Source of the DNA: Collybia mongolica
Lineage: Eukaryota > Basidiomycota > Agaricomycetes > Agaricales > Clitocybaceae
Assembly (NCBI GenBank): GCA_013420905.1
Contig: JAAXNY010000005.1
Coordinates: 2,232,001 to 2,296,000, forward strand
Direction of reading: 5' to 3'
DNA length: 64,000 bases
Shown here: in pieces, positions 1 to 12,343 of the stretch
Layout of the letters: every line of letters begins with the position of its first letter
Position numbering within the stretch: the first letter of the stretch is position 1
Translations under genes and position numbers: made by a program
Notes under the pieces: generated by a model
The model's input: only the letters and a program-made list of their open reading frames with translations
Database searches by the model: none
What the model was told of the DNA's origin: nothing

Positions 1-671
1 TGACGCTCGCACCTTTAAAGTCACTAGAATTAGTCCCTCTGACGAGGCGGAACTTTATAGGGTGCTCTCATTCCGACCGCATCGTTCCTGTTAAGCTGAT
101 TGCACGGAGAGTAGTTTTATCACCCAGTCACTGGCCTGAAAATCGGGATGACGTCGTTTTACCGCCAAAATCTGGAGACACATGTGTTCGAGACCGCCGG
201 GCAGATTGAATGGATGTCTAATACCAATGCCACCGTGCAGTTTGGCGTTGAAGAGGTAATTAGGATGAAACAAGCACTGACTGTTTGATCTAATTTGACG
301 TGTTCAGATACCCATCAGGGATCTCAGGAAGGCGAAGAAATCCAGTAGCAAGTGAGTCACTGCTTGAGTCTCGTTTACAGGGGGTATGACTATCTTTGTT
401 GCGGAGATCCCGGCGTTTCAAGGTTGGAGGGTCAGAATACAAGTGGAAGGTCGCGGGAAACGGGGATGATCTTTATGTGGGAGCACAGGTTCTTTATACT
501 TGAATGAGGCTCATTCCCCTAAGTGCCTTGACTCGCGGAGGAGAACAATCGCAATCTGGACACAAGAACAACTCCAGTTGATTGTGATGTCCCGCGCACA
601 AGGCATCATGGATCGCGTTGTTGTAACATGTATGTTGAACCTGTGGGTCAAGCAGGTTGGACAATGGTGAA
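1..671 (+). CDS. DUF6593 domain protein, 5' end cut by the window edge
   Basis: Visible exons are about 100-255, 308-351, 407-476 and 524-671 (stop TGA), joined by GT-AG introns with matching phase. The spliced product shows the DUF6593 signature in order: AGQIEW, then IPIRDLRKAKKSSSKSRRFK, then SEYKWKVAGNG, and near the C-terminus MDRVVVTCMLNLWVKQVGQW. This is the usual layout of these small, mostly single-domain basidiomycete proteins, whose function is unknown. The start is not visible. An open stretch from position 2 with a KVTRISPSDE-like segment probably belongs to an upstream exon, but its splice site is unclear. A second DUF6593 gene lies at 18400-19227 on the other strand. The family call is firm; no role can be inferred. 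Confidence 0.75.
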
Positions 672-1970
672 CATCGTGGGAGGGTGTGCATGCCTTTCTA
701 TATACAGTAGCCTATCACTGCATTTCAGCTATGTTTTGAAAATCGATGATACAATCATCATGCAAGTGCGAATGACAAGGTACAGGCGTAACATTCATCT
801 TGCCTCAAATTGTACCACTGTGAAATGGTCAATGATGGTCCTTCACGATAACTGATGTGATAGTGACATACTCCTTTTCGTCCGCTTTTTATACATTATA
901 CGATGTCCACATTCCCGACAACGGATTGGTTCTCGAGACTTGATTTCATTCTTGGCACCACAATCTCCACGGGTTGTAAGATTTCATCCGAAAAAAACAT
1001 CCCGTTGAGACATTTCTCGTACCTGCACATATATACTCCATGTCCTGCCTCGGTGGCATAATATGGTTTCCACTACTCTGGCCCCCCACGTTCGCGTTTG
1101 TCCCCCCTTGTTGCTGATTCATAACGATAGAGAGGAGAAAGACGTGTGTGGCTTTGTTTGTCACCAGGTCCAACATTCTGTGATCGAATTGAACGCGACA
1201 CGCATGAAAGCTCCCGACGAAGGCACTTTTCCCCACAGATCTGTCAAGCCTAGTGATATTTTCGCCAACCTTTGTCAGAAATACAGGCTATCAAGAACAG
1301 TAAGACTTATGAGCGTTTATATTCAATAACCGGAGTCTCTTGGAACGATATGCGCGCTACCCGATGACCAGCGTCTAGCACAGCCCCGGAAACTGTTGAG
1401 CTCGCGGAGCCAAGCTTGACATGAAGGATCTCGCTGGTATGGTAGTGCTGACAGGCAAGGGTTACTCTATTATGATGGTATCGATCCCATTGACACTCTC
1501 ATGTCGACACCCCATCTCGCGTTGCACTTGAGCTACGCCCTCTCGGACGTCGCGCGAGACGTTCATGTCGATGTTGTGGCTGCTACTAGCGCTGGATGCA
1601 AGTTGACAACTTGGGCATAATTATGACAGGCCGTTCACCTTAGACACCGAGCTGTAGCGATGGCATCATGGGCCTACACAATTATACCGTGAAAGCGGAA
1701 AGAGACAACAACTAGCCCAAATCAGCAACCTGCATCCCCTTGCCGACCGTTATTGATACCTTCTGTTTTGGTCTCTACGACCATGGTTTGTTCAACAGAG
1801 TGATAATGTAACATCTCTTGACAACATGACCGTGGGCTGTTTCCAAGGCGGTTGGACGCGAAATCTCTTTATAGGCGGAGCTCCTCGTCGGGTGTCTTCA
1901 AGGTTGCCCGTTGCCTCCTTCAAGGTTACTTATACGCCAAATTTTCTTTTTATTCTTTTTTTCATCGACA
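672..1970. other. Gene-free interval
   Basis: No conserved protein was recognised on either strand. Short ORFs (up to 96 codons) overlap each other on both strands and cannot be extended by splicing into anything familiar. The last few hundred bases are probably the promoter and 5' leader of the gene starting at 1971; a pyrimidine-rich run (1941-1962) lies directly before its ATG. Confidence 0.4.
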
Positions 1971-2853
1971 ATGACTACCCTTCCTTCATTTGTGGAACTC
2001 ATGGCATCCCTTGGGCTGGAAGCAAGTACCAAAACACCGGATCAAATGCCGTCGACACGGTCATCTCCTTCATCTTCTCCTCGTCCCGCCATTATCAAGG
2101 CGCCTTTGCATTCCCGGTCAAAGTCTACACAATCTTTACGGGACGCAAGTGTAACTCGACAACGGGTCGCTCGTTATACTCCCTATTCGCCAGTGCTGGT
2201 ACGCGGTTATTTTTGGGTTGCCTAAGTAGCCGAAATGACCTGACTATTGCTAGTCCTTTGCTCGGCGGGGAAGCCTATCATCTTTATCTTCTACTTCTTC
2301 AGAGATCGACCGGTCACCCTTGCGCGTGAGTGTCGCAAACGAGGATCTCTCCCAACTTCTCTGACAAAATTTCATTCAGGCTTGTTCTACTTCTCCGTGC
2401 ACCAGATCTTCCCCTCGTTTATCCCGACGGTCATTGAATAAATTATCCGTCAATATATACGGCTCTGCATCCGATTTGGCGGCTAACACCCCCATTTCCA
2501 CCTACGTCCGTCGTAAAACCCCAGGTGCATCCCCAACATCACCCACATTTCCGCGTGAAGGGCGAAATTATTCGCGCTCGGAGTCCCCTATGCCAATGAT
2601 AGTACCAACGTTGCCAGCGTTACTACCCAACTCTGCGAATTCAGACTCCTTCCCTATAACGCCTTCTGATTCTGAGTCTCTACCCAATGAGATCGACTCT
2701 CGGATTTACTCTAGAAACCCTTCCGTGGATACCCCACAAGGCGAGAAACTCTTTCGCCGTCCACGCCACGCAGGCACCAGAATATCCACACCACACTCTT
2801 CTGAACTTACCACCCACTACCCACGGCGCCCTTCTCTTGCTTATATCGTTTGA
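1971..2853 (+). CDS. Ser/Pro/Arg-rich disordered protein, unknown function
   Basis: Three exons, 1971-2198, 2254-2325 and 2380-2853, all joined in phase 0 by introns of 55 and 54 bp, give 257 aa. The N-terminus (MTTLPSFVELMASLGLE) is a short amphipathic segment. The rest is low complexity: long Ser/Pro/Arg runs, SRS-type motifs, and no membrane span or known domain. Similar short proteins with an N-terminal LPSFVELMASLGL-type segment occur in mushrooms as conserved hypothetical proteins; that is recollection, not a search. The ATG was chosen because it follows a pyrimidine-rich leader and opens the frame that splices cleanly. It is convergent with the G-patch gene downstream. Confidence 0.6.
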
Positions 2854-3383
2854 GCTGGTTCGAACATTCTCTCATCGCTCACTCGGACTTTTGTATAACC
2901 AAAATACTTCTGGACATTCTGGCTTGGACTACATTGTAATAATATATACCACTTACATGCATTCCATTCAACTGTCTTCATCCCCGCCCTTCCACTCTTT
3001 TGGTTTTCCCTCCTGGGCTTCCCCTCCTTTGAACATTTCGGTTTGCTTGCCCGTAACCCTTCAGCGCCGTACGTCGGTTCTGGCAGTTTTGGCCTTCTCG
3101 AGACAATATAATGGCAGTTTCCACCTTCACACAATTGCGATGATCTTAACTATATAAGGACACGAATGTGGATGCTCACAATGATCCCATCTACTTGAGG
3201 AAGTACAGTGGGTCAACAGAGTCATTATAGATTGCGATGGTGTTCTACATGTACTCTAATTTGATGGAAACCACGGGGATAAACCAACAGTATCCGAAGA
3301 TGCCCCTCTTTGTATCGCACACGGCTTTTGCTGTACAGCCCTTACGCCTGATAGGTCCAAAGAGTTGGTGTATACTGACACAA
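2854..3383. other. Convergent intergenic region
   Basis: This holds the 3' flanks of the disordered-protein gene (plus strand) and the G-patch gene (minus strand). No additional gene was recognised; ORFs here are short and not conserved-looking. Confidence 0.4.
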
Positions 3384-4676
3384 TCAATCATGCGATTCCT
3401 CGTCGAGTCCAGGACACTGCTCCTCCATCACTTCCTCGTTTTCGTATTGGACACCACACCAAAAGCAATAGTTGTAGCTGTCACGCAAGTACGAGAGAAC
3501 AAGATGCAGTCGATCCTGTGCCTGGCGGTTGCATTGGTGAAAAATGGTCATTGCCGAGGTGGCACAAGAGACGAACCTGGAGACGTAAAAACTGGGTAAC
3601 CTCTTCAATTTGCTCTGAAGAGAACGTTTCAAGAGGTGTTGCTACAGGAGACCGTTGGGGGCCGTCTAACGGTTCAAGGGCATCGGCTTGCATCTGTCGT
3701 CGAAGGCGAACCTGAACTGTATCCACTGGTTTTTCGTGGAATAACCTCGGGTGTCCACGCATAGCTAGGGCGTCAGCCAGACCAGCGGGAAACGACTCCG
3801 GGTTGCTTAGATTAAGCCATAGAACATTGAACTGAGATCATATGAGAATAGACGAATAAGCCATTACTATAACAGAAAACTAGGCCGATAGAAACTCAAC
3901 TGGCTTTCCTGATGTCTCGTCGAGCGCTGCGCACGTGCGCTGGGCGGGACCTGTTGGTAGGCGAATATAGATATAACTTTGTGAGGCGGGGTAACCGTGC
4001 CGGGATGACTTACCGAGCTTGCCCTCAGCGCGACGCTCCTCATACTCCTGCCTCGTTCGATCGCGATAGTCACGTTGACTCGTCTCTTCGGCCATCTTGG
4101 CCATCTTAGCAACCCTCTCTGGCAACGTTGGGGATCGTGTGCGCTTTCCTAGCCCAATACCTTTCTTCCCTGGATACATTGTCCCGGATGATCAGTCAGA
4201 TCGGACGACGGGTAACAAATCTATAGCAACGGACCTGCCCATTCATTCAGGGGGAGCGGCTCAATGTTAAGGGACTTTGTATTCGTGACTGCTGTGTTCT
4301 TCTCCTCTGGGCGGTCTTCAGTGTGATATTTGTCGCTGGGTTTGGGAAGTGCGCTGGATGTGTTCTCATCAACTTTCCCCAGGGATTGTCCAGGTTTAAA
4401 CCCCATCTTCATCATCATGGAGAGTGCCTTGTTTCCTGAAGAGATTCCAGCATCCTCTTCTTCTTTGGCTCGCTCGAAGAGACTCTTGCTGAGCCCTTCT
4501 TCTCGAGCTTCAACCTCGCGCTGACGTCTGTTCTTGAGCCGATTCTCGTCATTCTTCAACTTCGCTTTCCTTTCAGCCTCCCTTCTATTCTGAGCGTATG
4601 TTTTGGGTGTTGGCGCACTTGAGTTTGCGTCGATTAGGAATTTATCAGAAAGGTAGTCATCTTCATCTCCAGACAT
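3384..4676 (-). CDS. G-patch domain protein, GPATCH11 (CCDC75) type
   Basis: Five exons, read from 4676 down: 4676-4235, 4169-4014, 3950-3901, 3831-3577, 3521-3384; 346 aa with consistent phases. Features in order: acidic start MSGDEDDYLSDKF (typical of GPATCH11), a basic coiled-coil region, the G-patch core (MMKMGFKPGQSLGK ... KKGIGLGKR), a charged linker, then a C-terminal DUF4187 module ending YNYCFWCGVQYENEEVMEEQ, with the CxxC and terminal acidic tail of the family. G-patch proteins generally bind RNA or activate DEAH helicases; this subfamily is poorly characterised. The start is the MSGDEDD methionine rather than the upstream in-frame ATG, because the family begins there. The gene is intact. 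It reads toward the convergent gene ending at 2853. Confidence 0.88.
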
Positions 4677-4953
4677 TGCAAGACAAACAATACGTAAACA
4701 GCGGATCACGGACCGCCTTCATTTCTGCCGCAAGTCACAATTTTAGCACTTCAATGTTGGGAATATGATCGTTTAGAGAGCAACGAAAATGCACAAGTAT
4801 TATAACTAACGAAACGGCACCAGACCGCAATGGACTTGACTAGTGAAACAGGTAACATCGGTTGAAGCTGGTGATCGACAACACCACCTCACCATCCTAT
4901 AAAGCGATAACGTAGCACGAGCATAACGGGAGTAGAGCGTAATAGGTCGTAAA

Positions 4954-6143
4954 TTAAGCGGTTGCAATAACGGGGGCATCAGCAGCGGAAGCATCGGCGG
5001 GGGCAACACCCTCCTTGATGTCCTCCGCCTCATCATCATGAGGGGCATTGACGGCGATCTTGACGGCGATGGTGCGTCCGCCGACGTCTTTGCCTTCCAG
5101 AGCTGCAATTGCCTTTTTCTGCTCTTCCTCTCCACCAACATCAACGAATCCGTAGCCCTTGCTCTTGCGGGGCTGTCCCCAGCGCCTGCGAACTATGCGG
5201 GCAGAGATGACGGTAATGCTAGCATCTGTGAACAGGGCGGCGAGGCCAGCATCATCGATGTTGAATCCAAGGTTGGCAACAAAGAGCATGGTTTTGGAAG
5301 GCTCGCCAACAGGGTCCTCGCCGGCGGGACGAGGGGGACGAGGGGCCTTGGGCTTGCGAACGCGTGGCTTCTTGCTGGCAGTGGAATCCTCTGCGGCGCC
5401 GGCTTCTGCATCAAAGGGGGCGCCATCAGAAGCGTCGCCTTCTGCCTTGACCTTGGGCTTGCGCTAGAGAAGGATTTGATGAGAATCTATGTATAGTCCT
5501 GGAACAAGTCTAAATGACTTACAGGAGCCTTCTTCTTCTTCTTCTTGGGCTTAGCTGCTTCATCAGATCCAGGCTCAGCAGGAGCAGCGTCCACCTTTGC
5601 GGGCTCGCCGTTTGCCTCAGCCTCTGAGATCTCACCGGGAACAGCTTTGCTGCCACGCCTGCCGGGTCTCCTCTTGGCCTTCTTCTCCTTCTTCTCCTTG
5701 TCTTTCTGATCGGAGGGTTTGGCGACCTCGATAATTACTTGACGACCATCGAGTTCCTGCTTGTCAAGGGTCTCGACAGCTTTTTGTGCGGCCTCTGCGG
5801 TAGACAGAGCGACAAATCCGTATCCTGCTGAACGAGTGCCACGCAGGATGACTTGGGCGGAAAGGCTGGAGGGTGAGATTAATGTATCGTTTATGATGGA
5901 GGCTGTGCACATGCTGCCACGTACATATCGCTCTCGACGGGCGCAAAAAAAGTCCTCAGCCCTTCATCCGTAGTGGAGTACGCAAGATTACCGGCGAAGA
6001 CCTGAGATTGGATGAAAAACGAACGATGTGGGCATGATGGTGAATGGGAAAAGTACCTTGAAACCAAGTGTCTCTTCGACCTTGTCTTGCGTAACTGGAG
6101 GCACGCCGATTTCTGTGACAGGGGCGGCTGGGGCGTCAGACAT
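4954..6143 (-). CDS. RNA-binding protein with two RRM domains
   Basis: Four exons, 6143-6057, 6001-5925, 5865-5523 and 5463-4954, give 338 aa. RRM1 lies near residues 29-95, with RNP2-like VFAGNLAYST and RNP1-like SAGYGFVAL. A lysine-rich linker follows (KKKKKK and RRPGRRG), then RRM2 with MLFVANLGFNID and KSKGYGFVDVGG. The lysine-rich, acidic-alternating linker suggests a nucleolar or pre-mRNA/rRNA role. The layout resembles fungal Rnp24-type proteins, but I would not fix a specific orthologue. The start ATG sits directly downstream of a short leader containing a run of 13 G (6191-6203, given on the plus strand). The gene is intact. Confidence 0.85.
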
Positions 6144-6492
6144 TATGAACGGTAGGGGGGTGAACTGGTGAGTTTTTGTTGTTGATGAACGGGGGGGGGG
6201 GGGAGCTGAACTTGTTGAACCGGTTTTTTCGTGTCAAACTTGGAGGTCAAGAAAAACGCGATGCACAGGGGAGTCCGTCCTTATGTAGGCAAACACAGCC
6301 AAATTATCTCCCCATTAGGCAACCACGTTGATGTCGCTATGGTCACCCCCAACACATTTTTGGTCGCGACATACTCACTACAATATTGTTTACTCGCTAA
6401 AAAACACGGCGTACTGCGGTATATAATATATCATATATGCTATTACATAGGCAAGTAAACAGAAAGGTGTTTCCAGGAGAGGCGTTGATATG
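6144..6492. other. Upstream region of the RRM gene and left flank of the Plavaka element
   Basis: Contains a G13 homopolymer (6191-6203) and no recognisable gene. The transposon's terminal inverted repeat begins at 6493, so this element sits just upstream of the RRM gene promoter. Confidence 0.45.
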
Positions 6493-6683
6493 TGTCGGAA
6501 ATTTATTTTGACCCTTGTAAGGCGTGCGAATTATAATCGGATCATGATTGCCTTACAAGCACGGGATGTCGGTTGCAAGCACATCATTTCGCTTGTTGTC
6601 TGATCGTGAGAACACAGATATCACTGCCTTGATGGGGGGATTAATACCACAAGAACTGCTCAACAACTTCATCCCACTTTGCC

Positions 6684-9600
6684 ATGTCACGCTCCACTGG
6701 ACCACAAGAATTCTGTCAATACTGTGGTGCTTCATATTCACGAAGGGGACTTGGGAACCATGAAAAGGCCTGCAAAAAGCGAAGGGAATTAGAGGCTGAG
6801 GTGCAGGGAGATCAAGATGCTCAGACAGATCTGCAGGCAGTGGAGGAGAATGAGATTTGTATGTGGCCTTAGTGGTCAATTTGACTAATATTAATCATAT
6901 ATAAACCCCTCATAATCTCCAGTACATACTCAAGATGAAAACAATAATCTGTTGGTACAACTTGAAAATCAAATGTGTATGTAACAATTTGTGTGCTTTT
7001 ATGTATTTGGAACCTGATGGAGTCATGAACTAGCACATGTGGGGGAAGATTTCTATATCATGGGTCATAACCTCAATATTGTAGATCCTGATCCTGATCA
7101 ACCAGGTGATTAATATTTTAATTTCAGGCAAAATTCCAAATTTACTACAGCCTTGCCAGAGTTATCCAATGAAACACCTCAAGAAGATGATATACAAGTC
7201 AAATATCACCCCCACAGTGGCCAGGCCCCACAGGTGTACCACTTTGATGAATATGGTAAAGATAATATTGCCTTTAGCAATCTGGCACCATTCGACCAGG
7301 AACCATGGAGGCCATTTCATTCCCGTCTTGAATTTGAGATTGCCGAACTAGCTTTAGAGGCAGCCTTGAATAAGGAACAAACCAATAAACTTATTTCTTT
7401 AGTTCACCGAGCTTCAGGTGGCAAAGAGACATTTACTTTGTCTAGTCACTCAGAACTTAGGAATACTTGGGAGGCTGCAGCATTATCTTTGACAAATGTG
7501 AGTATTATTTTACCTGTTATGCAGGTATTGTTTGAAACACAGTTTTTAGTTTGAAAAATTAGATGTTACAGTGCCATTCAAGGATGAAGACCATACATTT
7601 GAAGTTTGGCGTCGTTCAATATTTCAGTGGACACTTGACCATCTTCGGGACCCTCGTCTTGTACAACATTTTGTCTGGAATGCTCAAAAGTTATACAAGT
7701 ACAAGAAATCCAGTGAGAAATGGGAGCGATTTATTCATGAACCATATACAGCAAATAGGTGGTGGAAAATTCAGGTATGGCCCCAATATTCTGATTTTGG
7801 ACTTGATCTTGATTAATATATTGATAGTCAAAACTTCCCCAGGATGCAATGCCTGTCTTTTATATTTTGTATGCAGATAAAACCAAGCTTTCCTCATTTG
7901 GAACACAAAAAGCATATCCAGTAATTGCTCGTATTGCAAATCTTCCCATAAATATTCGGAATGGAACTGGAATTGGTGGTGGTAGAGTAGTAGGGTGGTT
8001 ACCAATTGTAGGTGTATTATTTAATGGTCTATAACTCATAGTAAATGATTCTAACTATATTTAGGTTGCAGAAGATGCTGGTGAGAAAAGCAAGAAGAAG
8101 TATGTGGACTTCAAAAAAGTTGTTTGGCACAAGGCATTCCAGTTGTTGCTGGAAACTATTGCAGAGCATGCATCACATGGCTATCATTTTAAATGTGCTG
8201 ATGGTATAATACGTCGGCTATTTTTTATGATTCTCATTCTATCAGCTGATTATGAAGAACAGTAAGTTTTTTTTACAATATTATTCTTTTAAACAATAAT
8301 TATAACCTATTTACAGATGTATCATGGCTCTCACTCGTGGTACAAAGAGTGATTATCCCTGCCCTATTTGCTTGGTTGAACAAAAGGACCTTTCAAAACC
8401 CTATATTTGCTATGATGTCCGAACTCAGGAGCTGATGAAAACAGCTTATGAAAATGCAGTTAGTGCATCTACTCAAGCTGAGGGTGAGAGAATTGTGAAA
8501 GCAGTTGGGTTACGTAAAGTCTATGTTAGTAAATTTATATGCTTCTCAAACTTGGTATATTGACTTGATATATAGAATGCATTTTGGGATGTTCCCCACT
8601 CAGATCCATATGCAACCCTTTCATGGGATCGTTTACATGCATACCATTTGGGGCTATTTTCTGTTCATCTCTGGGGTGAAGTTTTGGATTTACTTAAAAT
8701 CATGGGAAAAAGTGCATCAAAACAAGTTGATACACAGTATGCTGAATTTTTTTCTGGATTTTTACTTGGTACTGACAGCTTATTTTAAAGGTTTGATTTA
8801 CTACCACACTGGCGTAACCTCAATCACTTTTCAGCAGTTACAACAATTTCATTTTCAGATGGCTCAAAGTATGAGGACATTTCAAAGGTTTTTAATTTAA
8901 TACTTTGTCGTATATATAAATGCTTATATAAATACTGTAGATGGCTCTTTTTGCTCTACACAATGTACTTACCAACCCACAAGGATATCTTCTACTCCAA
9001 TGTTTACAAAGTTATCTGGAACTGGATATGTATACCTCACTTGAGGTTCATACAGAGCAAACCATCAAAGATGGAAGAGAGGAATTGAAACATTTTTCAG
9101 AACTCATTAATGTGTGTATTATTCTATCTAATTCTCCTTATTAGCTTATATAGCTATATATTTAGGAATATGGAACCAAATACTCTGAGAAATCCTGGAA
9201 CTTTCCAAAGAACCACACACATGGCCATGTTTTCAATGATATTGAAGAAAAGGGGGCTACTCGAAACTTCAATACCAAGTTCAATGAAAAAATGCATGGG
9301 CCATTCAAAACATCCTACAAGCTCAGAACAAACTTTAAGAAAGTTGAGGGACAGGTCTGAATATACTGTCTTCTCTGTTTTGGCTTATCTTGCTGATATT
9401 ACATGGTAGATTCTCTGGGCAGAACACTGTCTCTTGGTTGCTGCCTATATTCGTTCTCAGCTGGATGATCTTGATTCCTACAATAATGAGGATGAAACCT
9501 CCCCAACCAATGACTCCTCAGAAACATCTATCATACATGTGACTCTTGGTGCTTCAAAGAAATTATGCTCATTTGAGCATCTGGAAGCTCAATTTTCTCA

Positions 9601-10205
9601 TGATTCAGCCTTTACCGATTTTCGAAAGCGCCTTGCATCTTATTTTACTTGGTTTTTGAAAAAGACAATCAAGATAAATCCAAGTGATACTGTGAGTACT
9701 CTAGTTTCTGCTTTCCAATCTATAAGCTAAAACTCTATTCAAGATCATTGAATGCCAATTTCTCAAGGTTCTATATGAGTCAAAGGTAACATGGAAAACA
9801 ACAACGGACTATCTGCGGTGTAATCCAAAGTTTCACAATCATCCAAGATATGACCATGTCATCATACAAACCCTTCACAGAGATGGCAGGCCTGATTACT
9901 TCTTTGCCCAATTATGTTTTGTTTTCAAATGCACAATTGAGGAAGAGGAATATTCTATGGCACTCATTCATCCATATGATGCACTCACTGGCACCATCAA
10001 TCAACGGCGGGACAGGGACCTTGGCTTCTGGAAAGTGCAGGAAAAACCACGGCTATCATCAGAATTCATATCTGTGAACTCTATCATCCGTGGTCTTCCT
10101 GTAGCACCAGATTTTGGAAATGAAGGCCAACATCTCCTAATGGATTATGTTGACTCAGATATCTGGCTAAGGCTCAAGGAAATGAAGAAGATGAGGAGAG
10201 AATAA
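6684..10205 (+). CDS. Plavaka-family transposase, intact
   Basis: Fourteen exons: 6684-6858, 6923-6976, 7034-7105, 7151-7497, 7550-7774, 7843-8007, 8065-8261, 8317-8524, 8576-8736, 8791-8887, 8941-9111, 9166-9354, 9410-9691, 9744-10205. Coding length is 2805 bp (934 aa) with no stop or frame break. The N-terminus has a zinc-finger-like C-x2-C-x11-H-x3-C (FCQYCGASYSRRGLGNHEKA, then C). The core carries recognisable Plavaka blocks: HFVWNAQKLYKY, ADKTKLSSFGT, GGGRVVGWLP, LILSADYEEQ, CPICLVEQ, LSWDRLHAYHLGLFSVHLW, MHGPFK and SSEFISVNSIIRG. These families are DDE-type enzymes of the CACTA superfamily; I did not assign the catalytic triad. All introns are GT-AG, 44-71 bp. Intron structure and conserved blocks make the call firm. 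Confidence 0.92.
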
Positions 10206-10309
10206 TATACAGTCAATATGTATGGACTCAGAATTAACATTGATATTGCATTGCCAGTACTAAAAGTGTTGGGTGTGTGTACACATACATATCCATCAGG
10301 GAAACTACA

Positions 10310-11960
10310 GGGGGCCCGAGAACAAAGGGCCTCGAACCTCACGTTCGCAGCAAATGAGAGGAGCAGCCCCTGAATGCGATGTTCGGGGAGCTTGATTTGA
10401 GGTAGGGGTGTCCAATGAGGGGAGAGCACCCCAAACGCGATGTTCGGGGCCATAGTGTATGGCAGAGGCGGCGGGTGAGAGGAGAGTACCTAAATGCCAT
10501 GGCCCTGAAGTTCAGGGCCTTAGTTCATGGCGGGGGCGGCAGAGGAGAGGTGAGGGCCCCAAACGCGATGTTCGGGGCCTTCGTTTGCGGCGGGTCCGAT
10601 GAGGCCAGAGAACCAAAGAAGCGATGTTCGGGGCCGTGAGTTGTGGCGAGGGCGGCGGGCGAGAGGAGAGGCCCCGAATGCAAAGTCTGGGGCCTTGGTT
10701 TGTGGTGGGGGCGTCCGGTATGAGCAGGGAGCCCCGAACGTCCAGTTCGGGGCCTTCGTTTGTGGTGAGGACGTCCAATGAGGCCAGAGAACCCCGGGGC
10801 GCGATGTTCGGGGCCGTGGGTTGTGGCGAGGGCGGCGGGCGAGAGGAGAGGCCCCGAACGCAAAGTCCGGGGCCTTGGTTTGTGGCGGGGGCGTCCGGTA
10901 TGAGCAGGGAGCCCCAAACGTCCAGTTCGGGGCCTTCGTTTGTGGTGAGGACGTCCGATGAGGCCAGAGAACCCCGGGAGCGATGTTCGGGGCCGTGGGT
11001 TGTGGCGAGGGCGGCGGGCGAGAGGAGAGGCCCCGAACGCAAAGTCCGGGGCCTTGGTTTGTGGCGGGGGCGTCCGGTATGAGCAGGGAGCCCCGAACGT
11101 CCAGTTCGGGGCCTTCGTTTGTGGTGAGGACGTCCGATGAGGCCAGAGAACCCCGGGAGCGATGTTCGGGGCCGTGGGTTGTGGCGAGGGCGGCGGGCGA
11201 GAGGAGAGGCCCCGAATGCAAAGTCCGGGGCCTTGGTTTGTAGCGGGGGCGTCCGGTATGAGCAGGGAGCCCCGAACGTCGAGTTCATGGCCTTGGTTTG
11301 TGGCAAAGTCGTCCGATGAGGCCAGAGAACCCCGGGAGTGATGTTCGGGGCTGTGAGTTGTGGCGAGGGCGGTGGGCGAGAGGAGAGGCCCCGAATGCAA
11401 AGACCGGGGCCTTCGTTTGTGGTGAGGGCGTCCGATGAAGCCAGAGAACTCCAGGAGCGATGTTCGGGGCCATGGGTTGTGACGAGGGCGGCGGGCGAGA
11501 GGAGAGGCCCCGAACGCAAAGTCCGGGGTTTTGGTTTGTAGCGGGGGCGTCCGGTATGAACAGGGAGCCCCGAACGTCGAGTTCGGGGCCTTCGTTTGTG
11601 GCGAGGGCGTCCGATGAGGCCAGAAAACTCCGGGAGCGATGTTCGGGGCCGTGGATTGTGGCGAAGGCTGCGGGCGAGAGGAGAGGCCCCGAACAAGAAG
11701 TTCGAGGCTTGGTTTGTGGCGGGGGCGTCCGATGAGGCCAGAGGGTCCCGGAAGTGATGTGGGGGCCGTGGTTTGTGGCGAAGGCGGGGGCGGGGGCGAG
11801 AGGAGGGGGCCCCGAATCGTTCATGGTTGGAGCAGCAGGAGGTAAGAAAGGGCCCTAAACGCGAGGTTTGTGGCCTTGGTTTGTGGCGGGGGGGGTCCGG
11901 TGTGAGCAGAGGGTGCCGAACACGATGTTTGGGGCCATGGCTCGTGGTGGCGGCAGGTGA
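10310..11960. repeat. GC-rich minisatellite: 179 bp higher-order unit of three ~60 bp subrepeats
   Basis: The landmark GATGAGGCCAGAGAA (and variants) recurs at 10598, 10777, 10957, 11136, 11315, 11434 and 11613, that is every 179-180 bp, with one 119 bp unit that has lost one subrepeat. Each subrepeat begins GGGGCC and contains complementary blocks such as GCCCCGAAC and GTTCGGGGCC, able to form hairpins. The flanks (10310-10590 and 11700-11960) contain more diverged copies. The array lies between the two genes of the Plavaka element. Because the units are near multiples of 60 and rich in G/C, several frames stay open for hundreds of codons; these ORFs are artefacts. Confidence 0.9.
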
Positions 11961-12343
11961 GAAGAGAGTCTAAGGGTCAACATCCGACGTCGATCGACTC
12001 AATCATCAACTGATCGGAGTGGCATCATTCCGTCGGTAAACGATTAATGTCTGATATTTCGTGCAATGTGTATCATGACGCGGATTGGCAATATAATCAA
12101 CATGGGCTTGTAAATTTTGACTACACTGACTCTTATTTATGTGTGAACCTTCAAATCTCAACATTTCCGCTCACCGACACTCTCGGCTGCTCGACACATG
12201 CATAACTTGTGTTGTTCTATGATTGTAGGAATAATTTTCATGCCCGACAACCGATTCACTAAAAAGCCTGTGCTCCCAACAGTGCAATCCGTCACTCAGT
12301 CCACTTTCGAGCGGTTTTAGACCTCACCATCAGATTTCCCGTG

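Noticed and set aside
6191..6203. G13 run near the RRM gene start as a regulatory quadruplex
   Set aside because: A single homopolymer is as easily a slippage or sequencing feature; nothing else supports a regulatory role.
10512..11824. Minus-strand ORFs of up to 394 codons in the GC-rich array
   Set aside because: All are translations of the 179 bp repeat; several frames on both strands stay open for the same reason, and none has a start or domain of its own.
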